Shown: positions 43,527 to 51,791 of the stretch, piece by piece
How the letters are laid out: every line of letters begins with the position of its first letter
Numbering within the stretch: position 1 is the first letter of the stretch
Origin: JAJFFW01 sp038534195
GTDB lineage: Bacteria > Pseudomonadota > Alphaproteobacteria > Caulobacterales > Parvularculaceae
DNA: 64,000 nucleotides
Reading direction: 5' to 3'
Assembly (NCBI GenBank): GCA_038534195.1
Contig: JBCAXE010000011.1
Coordinates: 23,433 to 87,432 of the forward strand
Translations under genes and position numbers: made by a program
The notes under the pieces: model-generated
Databases searched by the model: none
What the model was told of the DNA's origin: nothing
Seen by the model: the letters and a program-made list of their open reading frames with translations, nothing else

Positions 43527-44237
43527 ATGGGCGCGGATAAGCTTGAAGGCGGCGGCGCGAAGAGCGTGCCATATGAGCGTGAGAGTCTCCTTGATCCGGC
43601 GGGACCGGATGGGTCGCTTCCTGGGCGCGCCGGGCGAAAGGGCTTTGATCCGGATGTGCGCGACCGCGTGATATCAGCGGCGCGAGAGGCCATGGAAACG
43701 CAGGGGCTCGATGGCGTGAAAGCGCGGCCGATCGCCCAACAAGCCGGCATTTCCGTAGGCTCGATTTACAATCTGTTCGGCGATCTCGATGATCTTATCC
43801 GCATCGTCAACGGCCAGACCTATGATGAGCTCTTTGCGATTGAAACATCCGCGTTGGAGGCGGCGCGCGACGCCGGCCGATCGCCCCGCGAACAAATGCT
43901 GGCGCTCGCCGAGGCCTACCTGGAATTCGTGGCCGGTCATCAAACGCGGTGGCTTGCGACGCTGGCCTTTAACCGCAGCCAGACGGAGGCGCCGCCGCGC
44001 TGGTATCTGGAAAAAGAACTGTCGCTTTTCCGGATTATTGAAGATGCGCTTGTTTCTTTTCCCGGCGCCAAAGATCCAAACCGGCGCAGACTTCATGCGC
44101 GGGCGTTATGGGCGTCGATCCACGGCATTGTCACGATCGCCGTCGCTGACGGCTTCCTGATGCAGCCGATCGAAGACGTCTGGGAACAGATTAAAATTGT
44201 CGTGAATGCTGTCGCGGCTTCTCTTGAAGAGGCTTAG
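43527..44237 (+). CDS. TetR/AcrR family transcriptional regulator
   Basis: A 236-residue TetR-type regulator with an unusually long N-terminal extension (about 40 residues, Gly/Pro/Arg-rich) before the DNA-binding domain. The helix-turn-helix spans about 43-90: VRDRVISAAREAMETQGLDG, then AQQAGISVGSIYNLFGDLDD. The C-terminal ligand domain is distinct from TetR itself. AGGAG lies 6 nt before the ATG. It is divergent from pspA across the three operators and shares 4 bp of stop region with the convergent SdpI-like gene. It is proposed to control its own gene, pspA-yiaA and the DUF2157 operon. Confidence 0.88.
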   Translation: MGADKLEGGGAKSVPYERESLLDPAGPDGSLPGRAGRKGFDPDVRDRVISAAREAMETQGLDGVKARPIAQQAGISVGSIYNLFGDLDDLIRIVNGQTYDELFAIETSALEAARDAGRSPREQMLALAEAYLEFVAGHQTRWLATLAFNRSQTEAPPRWYLEKELSLFRIIEDALVSFPGAKDPNRRRLHARALWASIHGIVTIAVADGFLMQPIEDVWEQIKIVVNAVAASLEEA

Positions 44238-44836
44238 CCGTCGATTTGCGGCGTTCGTGAGCGCTGGACGCCTGCAACAGCGCAGCGCCAGGCGATCGCG
44301 ATCACCGCGCCAAGACAAAAGGCGGTTGCGGCGAAACCCGCTGAATCCACTGGAAGCATGAGCCACGAGAGCGCGTAACCCACGCCGCCAAAAACGAGAG
44401 CCCAGCCTGCAAAACGCTGGACGGCGTGCGAATTCGGCAAAGAACATTGTGGCTTGCTAAGAGGCGGCAACACCTTTGGCGTCGCATTGCCGATACCGAC
44501 CAGAACGGCGCCGACGCAAACGCCCCAGACGCGATCAATAGCATCGGACGCGCTTACGCCCAGAAATTCAACGAGATGCACCCCTTGCGCCACGACGAGC
44601 ATTGCGGCCGCTGAGAGGACGGAGACCGTAAGTATATTTTTTTCGGAAATGGAGTAATCGCTCAGGGGGCGGCGTTGTTCCATGAACGCCACGATCGCCC
44701 ACAGAACCGGCACCGAAAGTGAGCCGACGATCCAGACTGCGCCCGCTTCCGGCTTTAAAAACCAGTTGGAAAAGCCAATCGCCGCGGCGGCGAAGGTGAG
44801 GAGGCATAAAATCGTTTGTAGACGGATGGCGGTCAT
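44234..44836 (-). CDS. SdpI-like membrane protein
   Basis: A 200-residue protein with about six hydrophobic segments. LVGIGNATPKVLPPLSKP resembles the SdpI block (G-N-x-x-P-K), and VQRFAGWALVFGGVGYALS its following helix. SdpI in Bacillus gives immunity to the SdpC toxin and is paired with SdpR, as here. Its ATG overlaps the SdpR stop (ATGA). No toxin gene is visible, so a broader envelope role is likely. Confidence 0.7.
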   Translation of the reverse strand: MTAIRLQTILCLLTFAAAAIGFSNWFLKPEAGAVWIVGSLSVPVLWAIVAFMEQRRPLSDYSISEKNILTVSVLSAAAMLVVAQGVHLVEFLGVSASDAIDRVWGVCVGAVLVGIGNATPKVLPPLSKPQCSLPNSHAVQRFAGWALVFGGVGYALSWLMLPVDSAGFAATAFCLGAVIAIAWRCAVAGVQRSRTPQIDG

Positions 44837-45153
44837 GTGGCTGTCTCCTTCATTTTTGACGGGTGCGAAGCGTCAGCCTTTCGCTCGGTCGTCGATTTAA
44901 CGTTGAATGTTTTTGCAAAGCCGAAGAGCGCATCTTCAAGGACGGACAATTTAAGACGATAAATTACCTGCTTGCCGTGCTTTTCCGCCTCCACCAGATC
45001 AGCTTCGCGCAAGACCGCGAAATGGGCGGACATGGTTGGCTTGGAAAAGGAAAATTGCGCCGCGAGGTCGCCTGCGTTCATCGGGCCGTCTCGCAGAAGT
45101 TCAAGAACGCGCCGCCGCGTCGGGTCAGAAAGGGCTTTGAAAACGCTGTTCAT
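44833..45153 (-). CDS. SdpR-like ArsR-family autorepressor
   Basis: A 106-residue winged-helix repressor. FKALSDPTRRRVLELLRDGP is the N-terminal SdpR-like signature and FSKPTMSAHFAVLREADLVE the recognition helix region. No Cys cluster is present, so it is not a metal sensor. Its promoter region has a perfect 18-bp palindrome and the ATG is 7 nt after a predicted -10 box. It is translationally coupled to the SdpI-like gene. Confidence 0.85.
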   Translation of the reverse strand: MNSVFKALSDPTRRRVLELLRDGPMNAGDLAAQFSFSKPTMSAHFAVLREADLVEAEKHGKQVIYRLKLSVLEDALFGFAKTFNVKSTTERKADASHPSKMKETAT

Positions 45154-45158
45154 AGATT

Positions 45159-45188
45159 GTTATTTAGCTAAATAACGAATTATGTCAA
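45159..45188 (-). promoter_or_regulatory. sdpR promoter with 18-bp palindromic operator
   Basis: On the minus strand TTGACA (45188-45183) is followed by a 16-nt spacer and TAAATA (45166-45161). The palindrome GTTATTTAGCTAAATAAC (45159-45176) covers the -10 box. The gene's ATG lies 7 nt beyond the -10 box, which predicts leaderless transcription, as for arsR. Confidence 0.78.
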
Positions 45189-45434
45189 CCTTCGCCCTTT
45201 TCTACCGGGTGTGATCTGTGGCCCGTCCTCGGCGTCTGAAATGGTCTCGGTCTCATTTAGCGAGCGCGCTTTGTCTTGTCAGTGATTTGGATACGCAAGC
45301 TATTGCATCGCCTGGATCTTCGGCTATAAACCGCGCTCTTGTTGGATCGCCGGGCCAAAAGGCATGCCTGGGCGATCTTAAAACGCACCCGAAACGGGTC
45401 CCGGAAGTCCGGGCTTTAAACCAGGAAGAGCAAA

Positions 45435-45635
45435 ATGCCCAAGATGAAGACCAAGTCAGGCGCGAAAAAGCGCTTCAAGATGACGGCGTCCGGCAAAGTC
45501 AAAGCCGGTGTCTCCGGCAAACGCCACGGCATGATCAAACGCACCCCGAAGCAAATCCGCCAGAACCGCGGCATGGATGTGCTCGCCGATGCGGATGCGA
45601 AGATCGTTAAAAAATACATGCCGTATAATCGCTAG
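45435..45635 (+). CDS. rpmI: 50S ribosomal protein L35
   Basis: A 66-residue basic protein, normal length for L35. MPKMKTKSGAKKRFKMTASG and KRHGMIKRTPKQIRQNRG are family signatures. AGGAAG lies 9 nt upstream of the ATG. It is followed 13 bp later by rplT, the usual pair. The 258-bp gap before it shows no infC gene; in many bacteria infC precedes rpmI, but not here. Confidence 0.97.
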   Translation: MPKMKTKSGAKKRFKMTASGKVKAGVSGKRHGMIKRTPKQIRQNRGMDVLADADAKIVKKYMPYNR

Positions 45636-45648
45636 GAGGCCTTGAAAC

Positions 45649-46005
45649 ATGTCACGTGTAAAAAGAGGCGTCACCGCCCACGCCCGTCACCGCAAAGTTA
45701 TCAAAAAAGCGAAAGGCTATTACGGCCGCCGCAAGAATACGTTCCGCATCGCTAATCAGGCTGTGGAAAAGGCCGGCCAGTACGCCTATCGCGATCGGCG
45801 CGCCAAGAAGCGCAACTTCAGGTCGCTATGGATCCAGAGGATTAACGCCGCCGCCCGCGAACTCGATATGACCTATTCGCGTTTTATGAATGGTCTCGAT
45901 CGCGCCGGCATTGAAGTTGATCGCAAGGTGCTCGCGGATATCGCCGTTCATGACCCAAAGGCGTTCGAGGCCTTGGCCGAGAAAGCCAAGGCAGCGCTCG
46001 CCTAA
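45649..46005 (+). CDS. rplT: 50S ribosomal protein L20
   Basis: A 118-residue L20, needed for early 50S assembly. MSRVKRGVTAHARHRKVIKK and YYGRRKNTFRIANQAVEKA are diagnostic. GGAGG lies about 8 nt upstream of the ATG. A strong terminator follows the stop, so rpmI-rplT form their own unit, apart from pheS. Confidence 0.97.
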   Translation: MSRVKRGVTAHARHRKVIKKAKGYYGRRKNTFRIANQAVEKAGQYAYRDRRAKKRNFRSLWIQRINAAARELDMTYSRFMNGLDRAGIEVDRKVLADIAVHDPKAFEALAEKAKAALA

Positions 46006-46029
46006 CGCTTGCGCCATAAGTCGAAATTG

Positions 46030-46063
46030 AAAACGCACCCGTTTAGCCGGGTGCGTTTTTTGT
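46030..46063 (+). terminator. Rho-independent terminator of rpmI-rplT
   Basis: Stem CGCACCCG (46034-46041) and CGGGTGCG (46048-46055), extended by flanking A-T pairs, followed by a run of T. Confidence 0.93.
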
Positions 46064-46273
46064 TTTGTGGTCTCCGATGACTGACTCAATTCGGCGCAGA
46101 GACGACCTTACGGCTGATTGGTGCATCCTGATGAATGAATAAAAAACAAAATATTCAATATTGACAGGTGGAAACTGGTTAGTTTACCGTCCTCTTAACG
46201 CGGCGCAGACTGCGAACACATATTGGCGGAAACGCTCGGGTGTTTTTCTAACTTTTGACCCTTGGAGATAGAA

Positions 46274-46585
46274 ATGATCCGATCCATCTTTTTCGCAACC
46301 TCAGCCGTTCTTTCGCTCACCAGCGTCGCGTTCGCCGACGAAACCGTTTCGGTTGATCGCGCTGCTATGGCGGACGCGTCATACAAAGCCGAGTTGTACG
46401 AGCGCATTGAAAAAGCGGCGATGCGCGCTTGCCGCAAGGAACTGCGCGGCGAGATGTTTGCGCCATACCTGCTTGATAAATGCGTGCGCGGCGCGATCAG
46501 CGGCGCCGTCGACCAGGTGGGCGACGCCGAATTGACGGCGATCGCCGAAGCGCCGGTGAAAAAAGCGGTCGTCGCCTCTAAATAG
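46274..46585 (+). CDS. UrcA family exported protein
   Basis: A 103-residue protein with a signal peptide (MIRSIFFATSAVLSLTSVAFA) and a mature part like the UrcA family (sphingomonad and caulobacter exported proteins of unknown role): YKAELYERIEKAAMRACRKE and LLDKCVRGAISGAVDQV, with the conserved Cys pair. The ATG at 46274 is preferred to a TTG at 46262; GGAGA is 5 nt upstream. A terminator follows it. Confidence 0.8.
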   Translation: MIRSIFFATSAVLSLTSVAFADETVSVDRAAMADASYKAELYERIEKAAMRACRKELRGEMFAPYLLDKCVRGAISGAVDQVGDAELTAIAEAPVKKAVVASK

Positions 46586-46657
46586 ACCGCGTCTATCGAC
46601 CCCGTGTCTATCGACAATGGCCCTTCCTGCGCGTATTTGAACCGGGCGCAGCCCGAG

Positions 46658-46690
46658 CGCCATCCGTATGAAGCGGATGGCGTTTTTTCT
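46658..46690 (+). terminator. Rho-independent terminator before pheS
   Basis: A 9-bp stem CGCCATCCG (46658-46666) with CGGATGGCG (46674-46682), then six T. It ends the UrcA transcript, or acts as an attenuator in the pheS leader; the two cannot be told apart from sequence alone. Confidence 0.88.
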
Positions 46691-46816
46691 TGTCCGCGCC
46701 AAAGAGGCGAAACCCTGATGACGCTTTTTACGAAGGTTTGTCCTTATTTGCGCCGCCGGGTCCGCCCGGCGATTTGGGGCGAGGCCGCCTGACCAACGAA
46801 TGAAAAGAAACGGACC

Positions 46817-47893
46817 ATGACTGATCTGCAAACCCTTGAAACGGACCTCGCCGCAAAAATTGATGCGGCGTCGAGCGAGAGCGCCTTGGAAGAAGTCCGG
46901 ATCGCCGCGCTCGGCAAGAAAGGCGCTGTCAGTGAGCGGATGAAAATGCTCGGCAAAATGTCGCCGGAAGAAAAGAAGGAAATGGGGCCGGCGCTTAACG
47001 GATTAAAAAATCGTATTGCCGCCGCCATTGAGGCCAAGAAGGAAGCGCTGGAAGAAGCAGCGCTCGACGCCCGGCTAGCGACCGAGAAAGTCGACGTGAC
47101 GTTGCCTGTCCGCCCTGAGCCGAAAGGGAAAATTCACCCCGTCAGTCAAGTGATGGAAGAAATTGGCGCAATTTTTTCGGCGATGGGCTTCGACATCGCT
47201 GAGGGACCGGATATCGAGGACGACTTCCATAACTTCACGGCGCTCAACTTTCCGCCTGATCACCCGGCGCGCGAAATGCATGATACATTTTTCTTTGAGG
47301 AAAAAGACGATGGATCGCGCATGGTCTTGCGCACCCATACGAGCCCTGTGCAAATCCGCACCATGATGTCTCAGAAGCCGCCCATCCGGATTATTATTCC
47401 TGGACGGACATATAGGTGCGATTCCGATCAGACCCATACGCCCATGTTCCATCAGGTGGAAGGCCTCGTCATTGACCGCTCAAGCCACATGGGCCACCTC
47501 AAAGGCGTTCTTGAGGCCTTCATCAAGGCGTTCTTCGAGATCGATGATGTGGAAACGCGCTTTCGCCCGCACTTTTTTCCGTTCACGGAGCCTTCTGCGG
47601 AAATGGATGTGAAATATGAACGCGTCGGCGACGAAGTGCGCATCGGGCAGGGCGAGCAATGGATGGAGATTCTCGGCTGCGGCATGGTGCATCCGAACGT
47701 ATTGCGCAATTGCGGCCTTGATCCGGATGAATATCAGGGGTTCGCCTGGGGCATGGGCGTCGACCGCCTCGCCATGCTGAAATACGGGATCCCCGACTTG
47801 CGTGATTTCTTCGCCGCGGACATGCGCTGGCTGCAGCATTATGGTTTCGATCCGCAGGATCAGCCGAATTTGGCGACGGGCCTCAGCCGGTGA
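46817..47893 (+). CDS. pheS: Phenylalanyl-tRNA synthetase alpha subunit
   Basis: A 358-residue PheS with an N-terminal coiled coil and class II catalytic core. HPVSQVMEEIGAIFSAMGF and LRTHTSPVQIRTM are motif 1-2 landmarks; YRCDSDQTHTPMFHQVEG is motif 2 and GFAWGMGVDRLAMLKYGI motif 3. It charges tRNA-Phe together with PheT as an alpha2-beta2 tetramer. PheT is not adjacent: a radical SAM gene lies between them. Confidence 0.97.
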   Translation: MTDLQTLETDLAAKIDAASSESALEEVRIAALGKKGAVSERMKMLGKMSPEEKKEMGPALNGLKNRIAAAIEAKKEALEEAALDARLATEKVDVTLPVRPEPKGKIHPVSQVMEEIGAIFSAMGFDIAEGPDIEDDFHNFTALNFPPDHPAREMHDTFFFEEKDDGSRMVLRTHTSPVQIRTMMSQKPPIRIIIPGRTYRCDSDQTHTPMFHQVEGLVIDRSSHMGHLKGVLEAFIKAFFEIDDVETRFRPHFFPFTEPSAEMDVKYERVGDEVRIGQGEQWMEILGCGMVHPNVLRNCGLDPDEYQGFAWGMGVDRLAMLKYGIPDLRDFFAADMRWLQHYGFDPQDQPNLATGLSR

Positions 47894-48119
47894 CGTCTTG
47901 CGCCTATTGCACCGGGCGCGCATGATGCAACTCGTGCGCGCTATTCGTAACTACCCCACGCATTACGTAATGGCGAATCGCGATCGCATATGGTCATGTT
48001 TGCGACCTTGGGGAAGAAAGGCGCGCGGCGGATAATCGCGAGTAGGTCTTGTGTTCTCCTCTCGCCTTGCAATGCTGGTTTTCAGATTTGACAGATACTT
48101 TTCGGACGGGTGATCGACC

Positions 48120-49268
48120 GTGTCTTTAATTTCCGGGATATTTCGCCGGCGTAACTGGCTGCGGCAGCGGCCAAGTTTGGAAAAAATCCAGAACCTGGCT
48201 CACAACATGACCGCCTACGCGACCCGCGCCGACGCCGCGGCGCCTTTACCGTCGCTTGTTAAAATCGACATTTCGCCGCAATGCTCGCTCGCTTGTCCGC
48301 ATTGTCTTCACGCCGACCCCGCGGAGCGTGGACGCAGCCTTTTGGATAGGCAGGAATTTAAAAAATCGCATCGGATGGATCTTGCGCAGTTTGAGGGCGT
48401 CATTGATCAGATTAAAGACAAAGCGGTGGCGATCAGCCTTTTCTATTACGGCGATCCGCTCGCCCATCCGCAAATTGATGAGATGATCGCGGTCGCAAGG
48501 GCCGCGCGGCTTGAAGTCCATTTGACCAGTCATTTCAGCTATAATTTCACAGAGGCGCGCATCCGGCGGCTTGTTGATGCCGGTCTCAGTCATATCACGG
48601 TCGCCGTCGATGGCGCGACGCAAGAGAGTTACGAACAAACGCGCGTGCGCGGCCGGCTTGATTGGGTGCTCGCAAACCTAAAGATGATGAGCGACTACAA
48701 GCACGCGCAAAAGCTGAAGCACCCTTTTATTGAAGTGCAACACATTTTGTTTCCGCATCATGCGCCCGATGAGCTGAAGCGCGTGCGTGACATGGCCGAA
48801 GAACTGCGCGTTGACACGTTCACATCGTTCGAGGGGTTACGCTTTGACGAGCGCGGCGATCTTTACAATGTCGTTGACGATGATCCGCAGACGGTTTGCG
48901 CCGGGCCGGCGCGGGGCGCGGCCCTGACGCCGCACTGCCATTGGCCGTTCTCGAGCACGGTCATTCGCTATGACGGCGACGTTATCCCTTGCTGTTTGTG
49001 GCGATCAGGCCGTCAATATGTGCCCGATGAAGAACGCGATCCTCATATTAAGGGTAATGTGTTCGATCAGAGCCTTCAGGCGATCTGGAATAGCCCGGCC
49101 TACAGCGCATTGCGGCGACAAGTGTCGAACCCGCGCCGCGCATCGAAGGAGGGCGCCGCCGCTACATTTTGCGACGGTTGCCCCCGCTTACACATGAAGC
49201 CTGATAAAGCGACGGCGCCCGCACCCGGCGAGGTCTACAACGGACAGACGGCGCCCGGCCTGTCCTGA
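48120..49268 (+). CDS. Radical SAM/SPASM domain protein
   Basis: A 382-residue radical SAM enzyme. The [4Fe-4S] motif C-x3-C-x2-C is Cys55, Cys59 and Cys62 (QCSLACPHC), followed by AISLFYYGDPLAHP and the strand pattern of the TIM barrel. A C-terminal SPASM-like region has further cysteines (TVCAGP, PHCHWPF, IPCCLWRSG, CDGCPRLH) for auxiliary clusters. Such proteins mature peptides or proteins, or act in quinone cofactor and antibiotic synthesis. The start is GTG at 48120; an ATG at residue 30 is the alternative. It lies between pheS and pheT on the same strand. Confidence 0.85.
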   Translation: MSLISGIFRRRNWLRQRPSLEKIQNLAHNMTAYATRADAAAPLPSLVKIDISPQCSLACPHCLHADPAERGRSLLDRQEFKKSHRMDLAQFEGVIDQIKDKAVAISLFYYGDPLAHPQIDEMIAVARAARLEVHLTSHFSYNFTEARIRRLVDAGLSHITVAVDGATQESYEQTRVRGRLDWVLANLKMMSDYKHAQKLKHPFIEVQHILFPHHAPDELKRVRDMAEELRVDTFTSFEGLRFDERGDLYNVVDDDPQTVCAGPARGAALTPHCHWPFSSTVIRYDGDVIPCCLWRSGRQYVPDEERDPHIKGNVFDQSLQAIWNSPAYSALRRQVSNPRRASKEGAAATFCDGCPRLHMKPDKATAPAPGEVYNGQTAPGLS

Positions 49269-49376
49269 AAACCAGTAATATGGTCTCGCCGGCCGCATCA
49301 GAAGTGGCCGCGCCTCTTGCCGCGGCCGCGAGGCGCGTTAAAACGCCGGTCACGAAGTCATTCAGAGTATTAGCCG

Positions 49377-51791
49377 ATGAAATTCACTCTATCCTGGCTC
49401 AAAGAGCACCTTGAGACAGACGCCAGTCTCGACCGCATTGTCGAGACCATGGTCGCGGTGGGCCTCGAGGTCGAGGACGTCGAGGATCCGGGCGAGCGTC
49501 TCAAAGAGTTCACAATCGGCGAGGTGCTCTCGGCTGAAAAACATCCCGATGCGGATAAGCTGAAGGTCTGCAGGGTCGCCACTAGAGATGGCGAAAAGCA
49601 GATTGTGTGCGGGGCCCCGAACGCGCGCGCAGGGATCAAGGTGGCTTACGCGGCGGTTGGAACCTACGTCCCCGGCATTGATGTGACGCTTTCAAAGGCG
49701 AAGATTCGCGGCGTTGAAAGTTTCGGTATGATGTGTTCTGCGCGCGAGCTGGAATTGGGCGATGATCATGACGGCATTATCGAAGCGCCGGAATCGGCTG
49801 AGATTGGCGATCCGGTCGCGGCGGTCATGGGCGTCACCGATCCGGTGATTGACTTTGAAGTCACGCCGAACCGTCCTGATACGAATGGCGTTAACGGCGT
49901 TGCGCGCGATCTCGCCGCCGCCGGTTTGGGGCGCCTGACGACGCCCACGCCCGAGGCCGTCGCAGGCGGTTTTGAAAGCCCTCAAAAGATTGGCTTGCAT
50001 TTCGATGACGCCGCGGCTGACGCCTGCCCCTGTTTCGCCGGCGTCTATATCCGCGGGGTCAAGAACGGCCCGTCGCCGCAATGGCTGCAAGATAAATTGC
50101 GCGCTATCGGTCTACGTCCGATCAATGCGCTCGTAGACATTACCAATTTCATGTCTTATGACCGCGCGCGTCCGCTTCATGTTTATGACGCAGACAAACT
50201 AAACGGCGAGATTCATGCGCGCCTCGGCCGCAATGGTGAGACGTTTCTGGCGCTCGACGGCAAGGATTACACGATTGACGAGAGTATGTGCGTCATCGCG
50301 GACGATAGCGGCGTCTTGGGCCTCGGCGGCGTCATGGGCGGTGAGACAACGGGCTGCACTGAGGAAACGGTGAACGTCTTTGTCGAGTGCGCCTATTTCG
50401 ATCCTCTGCGCACCGCGAAGACCGGCCGCAAGACGGGCATTACGTCGGACGCGCGCTATCGCTTTGAACGCGGCGTCGATCCGAACTTCATACTCCCCGG
50501 AATCCATCAGGCGACGCAGTTAATTCTCGATTTGTGCGGCGGCGAGCCGTCGGCAGTGGAACTCGCCGGCGCCATTCCAGGATTCAGCAAGACGGTCGCC
50601 TTTCCGCCGTCGGAAACAAAGCGGCTAACCGGTATGACCGTGGATGAGGCGCGTGCGGAGGAAATCCTGACAACGCTCGGGTTCGCCGTTAATCAGTCCG
50701 ATCCCTGGCTTGTCGATGCGCCGAGCTGGCGCCCTGATATCGAAGGCAAAGCCGATATCGTCGAGGAGATTGCGCGTATAGTCGGTTTCGACAAGTTGCC
50801 GACGGAAACGCTCCCGGTTTTGAATGATGTGGAGACGCCGAAATTAACGCCTCTGCAAACGCGCCGTGCGCGCGCGCGGCGTGCGCTTGCGGCGCGCGGT
50901 ATGGCCGAAGCCGTCACCTGGTCTTTCACTGACAAGAAATATGCGGCGCTCTTCTCGCAGGGCGAAAACTGGCTTCGCGCTCAAGGGCTCATGCTCGCAA
51001 ATCCGATTTCGTCCGATCTCGGTGTCATGCGCCCTTCCATCCTGCCCAACCTGATCGCCGCGCTTCAGCGCAACGCCGATCGCGGAACGGGTGATCTGGC
51101 GTTGTTCGAAGTGGCCCCAATTTACTTCTCCGATCGGCCCGACGGACAGATGACGCTTGCGACGGGGGCGCGACGCTCCGACCCGCCGCGGCATTGGCAG
51201 GGCGCAGCGGCGCCGGTTGACGTTTTCACCGTGAAGGCTGACGCGCTCAATACGCTGGAGGCCGCCGGCGCCAAGATTGCGCAGCTTCAAACAACGCGCG
51301 ATGCGCCAAGCTGGTACCATCCTGGGCGCTCAGGCGTGTTGCGTCTTGGGCCGAAAAACATTCTCGCCGAGTTCGGCGAGATCCATCCGCGGATCCTGAA
51401 AGCGATGGACGTTGACGGTCCCGTTTTCGGATTTGAAGTCAATCTTGACGCCGTTCCCGCCGCAAAGTCGAAACCGACCAAAACCCGGCCCGCGCTCGAC
51501 GCCTCCGATCTTCTGCCGCTCACCCGCGATTTCGCGTTTGTGGTCGACGAAGAGGTCACCGCCGAAGCGGTGCTGAAAGCGGTGCGGGCCGCAGAAAAGA
51601 AACTCATCGCCGACGTGGCGCTCTTCGACGTCTACCAGGGGAAGGGCGTCGCCGCCGGCCAAAAATCACTCGCGGTCGAAGTGACGTTACAGCCGCGGGA
51701 CAAAACGCTGACCGATGAAGAAATAGAAGCGGTGTCGAACCGTATCGTCGCGCAGGTGGAAAAAGCGACAGGCGGGGTTTTGCGCGCGTGA
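49377..51791 (+). CDS. pheT: Phenylalanyl-tRNA synthetase beta subunit
   Basis: An 804-residue PheT. Order: an N-terminal tRNA-binding domain (GEVLSAEKHPDADKLKVCRV), B3/B4 editing domain (TNFMSYDRARPLHVYDADK), B5 domain (FPPSETKRLTGMTV), a catalytic-like core (TWSFTDKKY) and the FDX-ACB anticodon domain (LPLTRDFAFVVDEEV) at the end. The length is normal. Its stop overlaps the start of the MFS gene (GTGA), so they are translationally coupled. Confidence 0.96.
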   Translation: MKFTLSWLKEHLETDASLDRIVETMVAVGLEVEDVEDPGERLKEFTIGEVLSAEKHPDADKLKVCRVATRDGEKQIVCGAPNARAGIKVAYAAVGTYVPGIDVTLSKAKIRGVESFGMMCSARELELGDDHDGIIEAPESAEIGDPVAAVMGVTDPVIDFEVTPNRPDTNGVNGVARDLAAAGLGRLTTPTPEAVAGGFESPQKIGLHFDDAAADACPCFAGVYIRGVKNGPSPQWLQDKLRAIGLRPINALVDITNFMSYDRARPLHVYDADKLNGEIHARLGRNGETFLALDGKDYTIDESMCVIADDSGVLGLGGVMGGETTGCTEETVNVFVECAYFDPLRTAKTGRKTGITSDARYRFERGVDPNFILPGIHQATQLILDLCGGEPSAVELAGAIPGFSKTVAFPPSETKRLTGMTVDEARAEEILTTLGFAVNQSDPWLVDAPSWRPDIEGKADIVEEIARIVGFDKLPTETLPVLNDVETPKLTPLQTRRARARRALAARGMAEAVTWSFTDKKYAALFSQGENWLRAQGLMLANPISSDLGVMRPSILPNLIAALQRNADRGTGDLALFEVAPIYFSDRPDGQMTLATGARRSDPPRHWQGAAAPVDVFTVKADALNTLEAAGAKIAQLQTTRDAPSWYHPGRSGVLRLGPKNILAEFGEIHPRILKAMDVDGPVFGFEVNLDAVPAAKSKPTKTRPALDASDLLPLTRDFAFVVDEEVTAEAVLKAVRAAEKKLIADVALFDVYQGKGVAAGQKSLAVEVTLQPRDKTLTDEEIEAVSNRIVAQVEKATGGVLRA

